Shown: positions 34,743 through 45,339, counted from the first letter of the stretch. The stretch is DNA of 64,000 nucleotides from Acaudatibacter sp963835495 (GCA_963835495.1 CAWIFQ010000003.1:1488001-1552000); one strand, 5' to 3'. Translations and numbers: made by a program. Notes: generated by a model not told the origin, from the letters alone.

Positions 34743-36377
34743 ATGCGCTCGTTCGTTCTCGCCGCCCTGCTGATCGCCCTGCCCGCGTCGGCCTCTTCGG
34801 TCGCCGACCAGCCGCGCCTGTTCGGACCGATCTGCCATGGCGAAGCGCCCCCCTCGATCGCCGGGCCGCATCGGCTGGTCATGCTGCCCGGCATGGGCAA
34901 CGACCACATGGCGGCCGACACCCGCAGCGCCGCGGCGCAGCAGTGGTTCGATTACGGCCTGACGCTGGGCCGCTCGTTCCAGCATGGCGACGCCGTGCTG
35001 GCGTTCCAGCGCGCGCAGGCCGCCGATCCGGTCTGCTCGATGTGCGTCTGGGGCGAAGCCTGGGCCAGCGGCCCGAATATCAACTTCGGCCCGAAGCCCG
35101 ACGCCATGCCGAAACTGCTCGCGCTGGCGAAGAAGGCGCAGGCGCTGGCGCCGGCGGACGCCCCTGGCCCGATCCGGCCGCTCGAGGCGGCGCTGGTTGA
35201 CCGCTATGGCGGGCCCAGCGGCGATCTGGCCTATGCGCGCGATCTCGATGCGCTGCAGCGCGCCCACCCCGACCACGTCGAAGTCGCGATCTTCGACGCC
35301 GAGGCGTGGCTGATCATGGAGAACGACCACAACGATCCATCCGGCCCGACCCGCGCGGTGCAGGTGCTGGGGCCGCTGCTGCCCGCGCATCCCGACGACA
35401 CCGGGTTGATCCACTTCTACGTCCACGCCACCGAGGACGCCGGCGTGCCGGAGCTCGCGGCGCCCTACGCAAGCAAGCTGGCGACGCTGGCGCCGTCGGC
35501 CAGCCACATGGTGCATATGCCGTCGCACACCTGGTTCCGGATCGGCCGGTACGAGGACGCGGCGCTGGCGAACGTCGCCGCCCTCGACGCCGACCGCGCC
35601 TACGCCGAGAAGACCGACGCGCCGACGCCGCTCGGGCAGCTGCTTTATCACGCCCACGACCTCTCGTTCGGGCTCGGCGCGGCGCTGCTGTCGGGCGACG
35701 GCGACATCGCGCTGAAGCTGCTGGGCCGGTTCGACCGCGATTTCCCGGGCGCGGACGCCTCCGCCGCCGAGGCCACCGCCGCGCGGGCCTACGCCGCCTT
35801 CGGCCGGTTCGCCGCGCCGCAGGCGGTGCTTGACGCCCCGGCGCCTGTCGGGGCCAAGCCGTTCATCGCCGCGATGCGCCACTATGCGCGCGGCGAATCC
35901 TACCTGCGGCTCGGCCAGGCCAGGGACGTCCGCGCCGAAGCGGCCCGCATCAGTCTGCCGTCGGGCTTGTTCAACGCGCCGAGCCCGGTGCAGGCCGCGA
36001 TCGTCAGGATCGCGCGGCTGACGCTCGAGGGCGATGCGGATCTGTTGGATCATCAGCCCGACGCGGCGATCGACGCCTTCACCGAGGCCGCCAAGCTTCA
36101 GGAGAGCAGCCTCGGCCGCTTCAGCGATCCGCCGGCCTGGTGGTATCCGGTCCGCCGCAGCCTCGCCGCGGCGCGGCTGGCCAAGGGCGACGCGGCCGGA
36201 GCCGAGCGCGAGACCGCCACGGTGCTGCGGGCCTGGAAACTCGACCCGGTGACGCTGGCGATCGCCGCCAGCGCGGAACGGACGCTCGGCCAATCCGAAG
36301 CGGCGCGGGACGACGCCGCCGCGCGGCAGGGCTGGCACGGCGATCCGGCGACGCTGAGCGCCGTCGCGAAGATCTAG
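34743..36377 (+). CDS. Exported tetratricopeptide-repeat protein
   Basis: A 544-residue protein with a signal peptide (MRSFVLAALLIALPASASS) and TPR-like helical repeats, e.g. AAQQWFDYGLTLGRSFQHGD near residue 65 and a second set near 410-470. MVHMPSHTWFRIGRYEDAAL near 256 is a recurrent block in this uncharacterised periplasmic family. No catalytic motif is apparent, and a protein-protein scaffold is the usual reading. The gene is followed 52 bp downstream by a nucleotide-sugar epimerase gene on the same strand. Confidence 0.85.
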   Translation: MRSFVLAALLIALPASASSVADQPRLFGPICHGEAPPSIAGPHRLVMLPGMGNDHMAADTRSAAAQQWFDYGLTLGRSFQHGDAVLAFQRAQAADPVCSMCVWGEAWASGPNINFGPKPDAMPKLLALAKKAQALAPADAPGPIRPLEAALVDRYGGPSGDLAYARDLDALQRAHPDHVEVAIFDAEAWLIMENDHNDPSGPTRAVQVLGPLLPAHPDDTGLIHFYVHATEDAGVPELAAPYASKLATLAPSASHMVHMPSHTWFRIGRYEDAALANVAALDADRAYAEKTDAPTPLGQLLYHAHDLSFGLGAALLSGDGDIALKLLGRFDRDFPGADASAAEATAARAYAAFGRFAAPQAVLDAPAPVGAKPFIAAMRHYARGESYLRLGQARDVRAEAARISLPSGLFNAPSPVQAAIVRIARLTLEGDADLLDHQPDAAIDAFTEAAKLQESSLGRFSDPPAWWYPVRRSLAAARLAKGDAAGAERETATVLRAWKLDPVTLAIAASAERTLGQSEAARDDAAARQGWHGDPATLSAVAKI

Positions 36378-36429
36378 GTCCGGCATCGCGGCTGGACAGC
36401 CCGCGCGACGCAGCGCAGGAGCTTGGCCG

Positions 36430-37437
36430 ATGCGCATCCTGGTCACCGGGGCCGCCGGTTTCATCGGCTTTCATCTCTGCCGGCGGCTGCTGGCGGATGG
36501 CCACCTGGTGACCGGCGTCGACGGGATGACCGCCTATTACGACCCGGCGCTGAAGGACGCGCGGCTGTCGCAACTGGCGCCCCACAACGGCTTCTCGTTC
36601 GAGCGGCTGATGCTGGAGGACATGGCGGGCATGACCGCCGCGTTCGAGCGCGCCGAGCCCGAGGCGGTGGTCCACCTCGCCGCCCAGGCCGGGGTCCGCT
36701 ACAGCCTGGAGAACCCCCGCGCCTACGTCGACGCCAACCTGGTCGGGACGTTCAACGTGCTGGAGCTGGCCCGCGGCGCCCAGGTCGGCCACCTGCTGTT
36801 CGCCTCGACCAGCTCGATCTACGGCGCCAGCGAGAAGCGCCCGTTCGAGGAGCTGGACCGCGCCGACTATCCGCTCACGCTCTACGCCGCCAGCAAGAAG
36901 GCCGGCGAACTGATGAGCCACGCCTACAGCCACCTGTGGGACCTGCCGACCACCGCCTTCCGCTTCTTCACCGTCTACGGCCCTTGGGGCCGGCCCGACA
37001 TGGCGCCGTGGCGTTTCGCCGAAGCGATCGACACGGGCCAGCCGATCGAGGTGTACGGCGATGGCGACGACATCTGGCGCGACTTCACCTACGTCGACGA
37101 TCTGGTCGAGGCGATCGTCCGGCTGATCCCGACGGTTCCGGCCAAGGGCGCGCCAGTCGGCCCCGCTGACTCGCTGAGCCCGGTCGCGCCGTGGCGGGTG
37201 ATCAACATCGGCCGCGGCGAGCCGGTGCGGCTGACCGACCTGATCGCGGCGATCGAGACCTCGCTAGGCAAGACGGCCGAACAGATCCAGCTGCCCATGC
37301 AGGCCGGCGACGTGCCGCTCACCTTCGCCGGCGCCGAGCTGTTGCAGGCGCTGACAGGCTATCGGCCGGCGACGCCGCTGAGCGAAGGCGTGGCGGCGTT
37401 CTGCGCGTGGCTGCGGGCGTATCAGCAGGCGATTTGA
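36430..37437 (+). CDS. NAD-dependent epimerase, UDP-glucuronate 4-epimerase-like
   Basis: A 335-residue extended SDR that interconverts nucleotide sugars. VTGAAGFIGFHLCRRLLADG at residues 5-24 binds NAD; LFASTSSIYG near 124 and YAASKKAGELMSHAYSHLWD near 155 give the Ser/Thr-Tyr-Lys triad; RFFTVYGPWGRPDMAPWRF near 178 is typical of UDP-glucuronate epimerases (capsule gene product type). It probably serves surface polysaccharide synthesis. It stands just upstream of the curli cluster but is separated from it by a 277-bp promoter-like region. Confidence 0.92.
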   Translation: MRILVTGAAGFIGFHLCRRLLADGHLVTGVDGMTAYYDPALKDARLSQLAPHNGFSFERLMLEDMAGMTAAFERAEPEAVVHLAAQAGVRYSLENPRAYVDANLVGTFNVLELARGAQVGHLLFASTSSIYGASEKRPFEELDRADYPLTLYAASKKAGELMSHAYSHLWDLPTTAFRFFTVYGPWGRPDMAPWRFAEAIDTGQPIEVYGDGDDIWRDFTYVDDLVEAIVRLIPTVPAKGAPVGPADSLSPVAPWRVINIGRGEPVRLTDLIAAIETSLGKTAEQIQLPMQAGDVPLTFAGAELLQALTGYRPATPLSEGVAAFCAWLRAYQQAI

Positions 37438-37714
37438 GAGGTCGTGCCGCCGGTTCGGGCGGAGTAGCGGCCCAATACTTGGCTTGATCTGACAATTTTG
37501 AAATAAAATGCACGCCCCTACCGAGAGCACTCGCCAAATAAGGGAGTGATCGCAGTCAAACTGCGTCATTATGGTTGGTTTACGCCACAATCATGGCTTG
37601 ACCGTCCGGCGTTCATAGGCCTAACAAGCTACTAATTCCGGAGCACTGCTCCAGTAAATTCCGAGTCAACCGGCGCCAGGGAACCGCTTCCTTGAGCTAT
37701 CGGCCAGAGGAACG
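37438..37714 (+). promoter_or_regulatory. Regulatory region upstream of the curli cluster
   Basis: This 277-bp gap is clearly AT-richer than the genes around it and has no reading frame of note. It contains a perfect inverted repeat, GGAGCA C TGCTCC (37640-37652), flanked by two direct copies of AATTCCG (37634-37640 and 37657-37663), i.e. 23 bp apart or about two helical turns. AGAGGAAC just before the csgF ATG is the ribosome-binding site. Regulator unknown; no csgD gene is in the window. Confidence 0.5.
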
Positions 37715-38149
37715 ATGTACAAAATCGTCGTATTCGGCGCAATTCTTAGCGCCTCATTGGTTATTGTTGGCGCCGCTAGCGCACAGCAACTGGTCTACAC
37801 GCCCATAAATCCCGCGTTCGGCGGCAATCCGTTCAACGCGACACAGTTGGAAGCGGACGCCAGTGCTCAGAATCAGTATAAACTGAGCGGATCCACCAAG
37901 AATCTAACAGACGCGCAGTTGTTTGCGCAGCAGTTGCAATCCGAACTTCTTGCGGGTCTCGCCAACCAAGTTGCGCAAGCGATATTCGGGCCAAACGCCC
38001 AGCCCTCCGGCACCTTCTCGTTTGGCGGGGAAACGGTCACGTTCGTCCGGACCTTGGGTGAGATCACCGTCAACATCACCGACGCCGCTGGCGCTACGAC
38101 GGTCATCACGCTGCCCACCCCGGGTGGCGCCAGCCCCTCGGGGGGCTGA
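37715..38149 (+). CDS. csgF: Curli assembly protein CsgF
   Basis: A 144-residue exported protein: signal peptide ending near residue 24 (GAASAQQ), then QLVYTPINPAFGGNPFN, the strongly conserved CsgF N-terminus that inserts into the CsgG pore. In E. coli CsgF sits at the outer membrane and links CsgG to the CsgB nucleator. The C-terminal part has more variable, Gly/Ser-rich sequence. It is the first gene of the cluster, an order unlike the E. coli csgDEFG operon, and no csgE is present here. Its stop overlaps the csgG start by one base. Confidence 0.95.
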   Translation: MYKIVVFGAILSASLVIVGAASAQQLVYTPINPAFGGNPFNATQLEADASAQNQYKLSGSTKNLTDAQLFAQQLQSELLAGLANQVAQAIFGPNAQPSGTFSFGGETVTFVRTLGEITVNITDAAGATTVITLPTPGGASPSGG

Positions 38150-39282
38150 TGCTCAGGTTCAGGCCCGCGCTTGCCGCCGCCATATTGGCGTCCGCCGCGC
38201 TTTCAGGATGCGCGTACGTTCCGAAACCTGCCGTCATGTCCAAGCAGGCGGTCTATCCAACCAAGACAGCGACCGAGTCGATGCTCGAGCAGCTGCCGCC
38301 GCCCGAGCACCCGATCGCTGTCGCGGTCTATGGCTTCACCGACCAGACCGGGCAGTTCAAGCCATTGGCGGCGACGCAGACCTTGTCGCGGGCCGTGAGC
38401 CAGGGCGGCAGCGCCATGCTGGTGCGCTCGCTCGAAGGGGCCGGAAACCGGTCCTGGTTCACCATCGTCGAGCGCGAGCAGCTGAAAGACTTGCTCAACG
38501 AGCGGCAGATCATCCGCGAAATGCGGTCGCAATATCTCGGCGAGAAGACCGTCAATCCACAGGCGTTGCCGCCGCTGCTGTTCGCTGGCGTGATCCTCGA
38601 AGGCGGTGTGATCGGATACGACACCAACACGGTGACCGGTGGTATCGGCGCATCGGAACTCGGCATCGGCGGCGACGCCAAATACCAGCAGGATACCGTG
38701 ACCGTTTCGCTCCGGGCGGTGTCGGTGAAGACCGGCGAGGTGCTGACCACCGTCACCTCATCCAAGACCATCAGTTCCTACGCCGTCGACGTCAACGTCT
38801 TCAAATACGTCGGGATCACGTCCCTCCTGCAGACCGAGAACGGCTTCACCACCAACGAGCCGGGTCTCGTCGCGCTGCAGCAGGCGATCGACAAGGCCGT
38901 CTACGGCCTCATCATGGAGGGCGTCGATCTCAAGCTGTGGAACTTCGCTGACCCGACGGCGGGATGGCCGTCGCAGTGGCGCTACAATCAGGAGCGGGAC
39001 GGCCTGCTGAACGCCGAGCAGGTGATGGACGCGGAGCGCCGCGACCACCGGGCGCATGCGCGCACGCCGCTTTCAGCCGAGCCACCACCGCCGCCGACGC
39101 CGTCAGCCGGAACGGCTCGCGCCCGCTCGCCAGAGCTTTTCGGCGCGACGTCCGGTCCAGCGGCCTGTCGCGCCAAGGGCGTCGAGGCGCCCCTGGAATG
39201 CGGACCCTCGAGCAATTCAACCATGGCCGCTTCGGCCGCGGGAGAGACGACGGCGCTCTTGGCGCCGCCGACAACTCGGTGA
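38149..39282 (+). CDS. csgG: Curli secretion pore lipoprotein CsgG
   Basis: A 377-residue outer-membrane lipoprotein; the lipobox is SAALSGC with the Cys near residue 21. Family hallmarks follow: VAVYGFTDQTGQFKP near 58, WFTIVEREQLKDLLNERQII near 102 and SVKTGEVLTTVTSSKTI near 191. CsgG forms a nonameric channel that exports curlin subunits. E. coli CsgG is about 277 residues; here the family region ends near residue 265-275 and a Pro/Ala-rich tail of roughly 100 residues follows, with two cysteines near residues 335-350. The tail is unusual and may be periplasmic. Confidence 0.95.
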   Translation: MLRFRPALAAAILASAALSGCAYVPKPAVMSKQAVYPTKTATESMLEQLPPPEHPIAVAVYGFTDQTGQFKPLAATQTLSRAVSQGGSAMLVRSLEGAGNRSWFTIVEREQLKDLLNERQIIREMRSQYLGEKTVNPQALPPLLFAGVILEGGVIGYDTNTVTGGIGASELGIGGDAKYQQDTVTVSLRAVSVKTGEVLTTVTSSKTISSYAVDVNVFKYVGITSLLQTENGFTTNEPGLVALQQAIDKAVYGLIMEGVDLKLWNFADPTAGWPSQWRYNQERDGLLNAEQVMDAERRDHRAHARTPLSAEPPPPPTPSAGTARARSPELFGATSGPAACRAKGVEAPLECGPSSNSTMAASAAGETTALLAPPTTR

Positions 39283-39306
39283 GGGGGGTCCTCACCGTTC
39301 AACAGT

Positions 39307-39324
39307 GGGCTCGTAAGCGAGCCC
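39307..39324 (+). other. Hairpin in the csgG-curlin intergenic region
   Basis: GGGCTCG TAAG CGAGCCC is a perfect 7-bp stem with a 4-base loop in the 68-bp gap before the curlin gene. It has no T-run after it, so it is more likely an mRNA-stability or processing element that could raise curlin output over csgG than a true terminator. Confidence 0.5.
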
Positions 39325-39350
39325 GCGAACGCAACGGGAAGGCAACGCAT

Positions 39351-40481
39351 ATGAAGACGTTTCTCATGGGCGCCGTTTCGGCGGTCGCCCTGTTCGCCGC
39401 TGGCGGCGCGTTCGCCGCCGGCAACAGCTCGACCATCGACCAGATCGGCACGTTCAACAACGCCGCGGTCGACCAGACGGGCTCCGCCTCCGACGGGGTC
39501 GCGACCGTTACTCAGTCGGACTCCTACAATTCCGCCAACGTGACTCAGGGCGGCGCCGGCAACCAAGCCGCCGTCACCCAAAGCAATGGCTCGTTCGGCG
39601 CCGTGACCAATCCGAGCAATGTTTCGAACTCGAACCAGCAAGGCCAAGACGGCGGCCTGACGGTGGTTCAGGTCGGCAACAGCACCTCGACCATCAGCCA
39701 GAGCTCGGGCAGCGCGAACGAGCACGCGCTGGTCGGTCAATCCGGCAACTCAGATGCGGCGAACATCAACCAGAACGGCAACGCCGAGCTGGCGATGGTC
39801 AACCAGGAACTGGGCAACGGCAACTCCGCCGTGATCGCCCAGGCCGGAACCGGAAACGGCGTCTACGTCCCCAGCAGCAGCTCCGTCAGCGGTGGCGGCA
39901 ACCTCCGTTGGAACGAGAACGTGCCGGGCGACTCCGTGCTGCCGGGCGCGTCGTCGGGCCAGACCGTCTACGGTCCGGTCGGCGCCTTCGTCGACCAGCT
40001 CGGCTCGAACGAGAGCGGCTCGATCAGCCAGTCCGGCTTCCAGAACTTCGCCGACGTGGCGCAGGGCAACGACGCCGGCGGGGCTTTCAACGCCGGCTCG
40101 ATCACCCAGGGCGGCGGCATGGTGCAATCGGACGCCGTGATGTTCCAGGACGGTCAGTTCAACATCGCGTCGATCGACCAGGAAGGCGCCGGCTCCAGCT
40201 ACTCGACCATCTGGCAGCACGGTGTCTCCAACCAGGCCTACTCGTCGCAAGTCGGGTCGGAGACGTCGAAGATCGAGCAGGGCTTCACCGACGATAACGC
40301 CACTGAAGGTGCGTCGGTCAGCGGAGACTACGCCAGCGTCTCGCAAAGCGGCGGCGGCGACAGCTCCACGGTCAACCAGTCCGGCAACAACGACACGGCG
40401 CTGGTTTCCCAACTCGGGGCCAACGCCACGTCGTCGATCTCGCAAGGCGGTTCGTTCAACACCGCGAACGTCCACCAGTGA
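39351..40481 (+). CDS. Curlin-repeat amyloid subunit (CsgA/CsgB type)
   Basis: A 376-residue secreted protein: signal peptide MKTFLMGAVSAVALFAAGGAFA, then a body made of imperfect curlin repeats of the form QxGxxNxAxxxQ. I count about 18 by eye, for example DQIGTFNNAAVDQ, NQSGNNDTALVSQ and SQGGSFNTANVHQ. E. coli CsgA has five, so this fibre subunit would be much longer. One spacer near residues 165-200 (rich in Ser, Gly, Pro) breaks the array. It is probably the main fibre protein, but the sequence alone does not separate CsgA from CsgB roles. Confidence 0.93.
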   Translation: MKTFLMGAVSAVALFAAGGAFAAGNSSTIDQIGTFNNAAVDQTGSASDGVATVTQSDSYNSANVTQGGAGNQAAVTQSNGSFGAVTNPSNVSNSNQQGQDGGLTVVQVGNSTSTISQSSGSANEHALVGQSGNSDAANINQNGNAELAMVNQELGNGNSAVIAQAGTGNGVYVPSSSSVSGGGNLRWNENVPGDSVLPGASSGQTVYGPVGAFVDQLGSNESGSISQSGFQNFADVAQGNDAGGAFNAGSITQGGGMVQSDAVMFQDGQFNIASIDQEGAGSSYSTIWQHGVSNQAYSSQVGSETSKIEQGFTDDNATEGASVSGDYASVSQSGGGDSSTVNQSGNNDTALVSQLGANATSSISQGGSFNTANVHQ

Positions 40482-40487
40482 TGCGTC

Positions 40488-40520
40488 GGGCCGGCGTCCG
40501 AAAGGGCGCCGGCCCCTTCT
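40488..40520 (+). terminator. Stem-loop between the two curlin genes
   Basis: GGGCCGGCG and CGCCGGCCC form a perfect 9-bp stem around a 10-base loop, followed by CTTCT, seven bases after the first curlin stop. It would end part of the transcripts here and keep the second curlin and the accessory gene at lower levels. Confidence 0.6.
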
Positions 40521-40533
40521 TCAGGCCGAGCAC

Positions 40534-41145
40534 ATGAACCATCTCAGTCTTCCGCTAGCGCTCGCGGCGATCCTGGCGACCGCTGGGACCTCCTGGGCGG
40601 CAGGCAACTCGGCGGCCGATGTCGAGCAGATCGGCGACCTCTCCCGGGTGACCGTGGATCAGAGCGGAACGGGCAATAGCGCCACGGTTGTCGGCGGCGG
40701 CCGCGTCACGCTGGTCCAGAGCGGCGACGGCAACCGGGCGGCCGTGTCGCAGTCGGATGCCGCCGCGTCGCGCGCTCAGCTGACCCAGTCCGGCCAGGAC
40801 AACGGCGTCAGCCTCTCGCAGTCCGGCCCTCAGAACGAGGCGGCGCTCGCACAGGTCGGTTCCGGCAATCAAGCCAGCCTCGATCAACGCGCGGCGATCA
40901 ACGGCGGCAATTTTGCGTTCGTGAGCCAGACCGGGTGGCGGAATTCCGCGTCCCTCGTTCAGTCCGGCGACCACAACAGCGCGGTTCAGACGCAGATAGG
41001 CGGCGGCGACACTCAGAGCATCGTGCAGACCGGCGCCGGCAACAACGCATCCTACGTTCAGATCGGCAGCAATCTGCCGGACCTTGGAGTGACCCAGACG
41101 GGCGGCATGAGCGTGAGCATCCTGCAGACGGGCCCGGGCCATTGA
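40534..41145 (+). CDS. Second curlin-repeat protein (possible nucleator)
   Basis: A 203-residue exported protein with a signal peptide (LPLALAAILATAGTSWA) and about 13 curlin-like repeats, e.g. DQSGTGNSATVVG, VQSGDGNRAAVSQ, TQSGQDNGVSLSQ and VQTGAGNNASYVQ. It is about half as long as the preceding curlin and follows a stem-loop that may lower its expression; by analogy with CsgB it could nucleate the fibre, but this is inference. Its stop overlaps the start of the next gene as TGATG. Confidence 0.9.
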   Translation: MNHLSLPLALAAILATAGTSWAAGNSAADVEQIGDLSRVTVDQSGTGNSATVVGGGRVTLVQSGDGNRAAVSQSDAAASRAQLTQSGQDNGVSLSQSGPQNEAALAQVGSGNQASLDQRAAINGGNFAFVSQTGWRNSASLVQSGDHNSAVQTQIGGGDTQSIVQTGAGNNASYVQIGSNLPDLGVTQTGGMSVSILQTGPGH

Positions 41146-41682
41146 TGGCCGGCGCCGACTCCATCTTGGCCGTGGGCGTGGCGGCGCTCCTTGCTCTCTT
41201 CGTCGTCAGCAGCCCTGCAGAGGCGGATCCCGCCATTTCGAACGCCGCCAAGACCACTGCGGACAACGCGGCGCCGCGCCCACCTCGGGCGGCTGAGGGG
41301 CAGATAAGCCAGGTCGACGGCGTGAACCGCAGCATCGAGTTCCGGCCAGATATCGGCGTCTTCCCGGGATTCACGCGCGGCGTCGACGGCCCAACTGGCC
41401 ACACCCACCCACCCGGCCGCGTCCACGCAGATCGCCGCTCCGGCCGCGGGGCGAAATACGCAAGTCTCGGCGATCGTCGGACAGGATCGCTGCGATCCGA
41501 CCGCGCCGACCGCCAAGCAACCCGAGTGCGCCCAAATCCTCGATACGCGCGGCGATGACTTTGCCGGCGGCGGAACCGACAACACACCCTCGACCGTGGA
41601 TTCGCAGGCGACGTCAGACGATCTGGTGAACGGCATCGTCTCCGGCGGCACGGGCAGTGTGGTGCATCTGCCGCCGAAGTAG
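41145..41682 (+). pseudogene. Curli-cluster accessory periplasmic protein, reading frame broken at an ACCC repeat
   Basis: The frame beginning at 41145 encodes a signal-like N-terminus (VGVAALLALFVVSSPAEA) and runs to a stop at 41558, but its last 45 residues become Arg-rich with poor codon use. From about 41415 a different frame is well-coded up to a stop at 41682 (ending SGGTGSVVHLPPK), contains the cysteine pair in RCDPTAPTAKQPEC, and has no start codon of its own. The two join exactly if one unit of the three-copy ACCC tract at 41403-41414 is removed. The product would be about 177 residues, exported, of unknown function, coupled to the curlin gene. Gene finders will probably report 41145-41558. 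Confidence 0.6.
41403..41414 (+). repeat. Three-copy ACCC tandem repeat at the frame break
   Basis: ACCC is repeated three times. Removing one unit (4 bases, equal to -1 frame) restores a single open frame across the accessory gene, making this the likely site of the insertion, by strand slippage or by sequencing error. Confidence 0.6.
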
Positions 41683-41708
41683 GCCGCGACGGAGCGGCCG
41701 TTCGCCGG

Positions 41709-42320
41709 TCATCCCCGCCCTGCTGCTTCCGGCGCCGTGCTCCAGTCCGCCTCCGGGCAGCGCCAGTAGATCCCGCCTTCGCGAGCCATCATGCCGCTGC
41801 CGATCAGTTCGCGGCGCAGGGTGGCGCAGTCCCAGTGGCGGCGCTGGATCAGCTCGTTGACCTCGGCTTCGCGGTAGCGGCGGTGCTCGTCGAACTGCTC
41901 GGCCAGCCACTTCAGCACGATCTGGCGCTTGCGGCGGCTGGCGGGGATGGCGGTGAGCCGGCCGCCGGCGTCGAGGAACGTCGCCAGCACCTTGGCCTCC
42001 CATCCGCCGTGCCGTTCGGCGACCTCCTGGGTGACCGCGACGGCGCCCGCCTGATCGAGCAGACCGCGATTGAGCCGGGTCAAAGTCTCCAGCTTCAGCG
42101 CGTGCCAATGAGTGACGCCCTCCGAACGGGCGGTGACCAGGCCCAGCGCCTTCAGCGCCGCCAGGTGGTGGGAAACGGTGGGCTCCTTCAACTCCAGGAG
42201 CTCGGCGAGTTCCTGGACGCTGCGCTCGCGCTCCGCCAGCAACCCGACGATGCGCAGGCGGCTTTCATTGGCCATGACCTTGAAGAAGGCGAGCAGCGTG
42301 GCGAGATCGGACGAGGACAT
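41709..42320 (-). CDS. ArsR-family regulator with DUF2087 C-terminal domain
   Basis: A 203-residue regulator with two parts. Residues 1-75 form an ArsR winged helix: FKVMANESRLRIVGLLAE, then ELLELKEPTVSHHLAALKAL as the recognition helix. Residues 115-190 match DUF2087 (TAIPASRRKRQIVLKWLAEQ... VNELIQRRHWDCATLRRELI). The usual metal-binding cysteines of ArsR are absent, so the signal is not an obvious metal ion. It faces the hsp20-lon pair across 142 bp that contain a large symmetric palindrome, so control of itself and of those genes is likely. Confidence 0.9.
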   Translation of the reverse strand: MSSSDLATLLAFFKVMANESRLRIVGLLAERERSVQELAELLELKEPTVSHHLAALKALGLVTARSEGVTHWHALKLETLTRLNRGLLDQAGAVAVTQEVAERHGGWEAKVLATFLDAGGRLTAIPASRRKRQIVLKWLAEQFDEHRRYREAEVNELIQRRHWDCATLRRELIGSGMMAREGGIYWRCPEADWSTAPEAAGRG

Positions 42321-42336
42321 TGGCGCGCATCTTGTA

Positions 42337-42370
42337 GTTCGAAGGACGTCTAATTAGATGGAATTCGAAC
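42337..42370. promoter_or_regulatory. 34-bp symmetric palindrome between the ArsR gene and hsp20
   Basis: A perfect core palindrome TCTAATTAGA (42349-42358) is flanked at equal distance by GTTCGAA (42337-42343) and TTCGAAC (42364-42370), all centred on the same point. It starts 17 bp from the ArsR start codon, as an autoregulatory operator would. Two-fold symmetry on this scale fits an ArsR dimer or pair of dimers. The only in-window candidate is the adjacent regulator. Confidence 0.55.
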
Positions 42371-42462
42371 GATGGACAAGCCTTCAGGGTGTCGCACGCC
42401 GTCACCATATGCGAAGGCCAAGGGAGAACCGGGCGATCAACTCGGAACGAGGAAAGGACGCC

Positions 42463-42864
42463 ATGGCGAACGATCAGCACGACTGGATGTGGTCCGAGGC
42501 GCTCTCGATGCTCGCCAAGGCCGAACGAATGCATCAGCAGATGTTCCAGCCGGTGGGCCACCGCGCGCAGATCTCCTGGGAGCCGCCGGTGGACGTGCTG
42601 GAGACCGAGCACGCCGTGCTCGTCCTGGCCGCCCTTCCCGGCGTCGATGTCGGCCAGGTGCATGCCGTCATCGAGGGGGGGGTGCTGGTGATCGCCGGCC
42701 AGCGGGCCGTGCCGCCGGAACTCCGCACCGCGATCATCCATCGTCTCGAACTGCCACAGGGCCGCTTCGAGCGGCGCGTGCCGTTACCCGCCGGGCGCTA
42801 CTCCGACGTCCGCCGCACCGAGGCCCACGGTTGCCTCGTCATCAGTCTTTCCAAGGCGCAATAG
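42463..42864 (+). CDS. Hsp20 family small heat-shock protein
   Basis: A 133-residue alpha-crystallin-domain chaperone that holds unfolding proteins without ATP. The domain covers about residues 40-130 (WEPPVDVLETEHAVLVLAAL, LELPQGRFERRVPLP). The N-terminal arm is short (MANDQHDWMWSEALSMLAKA) and the tail is only ISLSKAQ, without the usual IxI motif, so large oligomers may not form. The ATG at 42463 follows AGGAAAGG. It precedes a lon gene by 2 bp, so chaperone and protease are made together. Confidence 0.9.
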   Translation: MANDQHDWMWSEALSMLAKAERMHQQMFQPVGHRAQISWEPPVDVLETEHAVLVLAALPGVDVGQVHAVIEGGVLVIAGQRAVPPELRTAIIHRLELPQGRFERRVPLPAGRYSDVRRTEAHGCLVISLSKAQ

Positions 42865-42866
42865 TC

Positions 42867-45317
<2,451 letters not shown>

Positions 45318-45339
45318 GGCTCGGCCACCCTCTCAAACA

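Noticed and set aside
39351..41145. Repetitive DNA considered as a tandem repeat or CRISPR-like array
   Set aside because: The repetition is at protein level (curlin motifs); the DNA units diverge and there are no uniform spacers.
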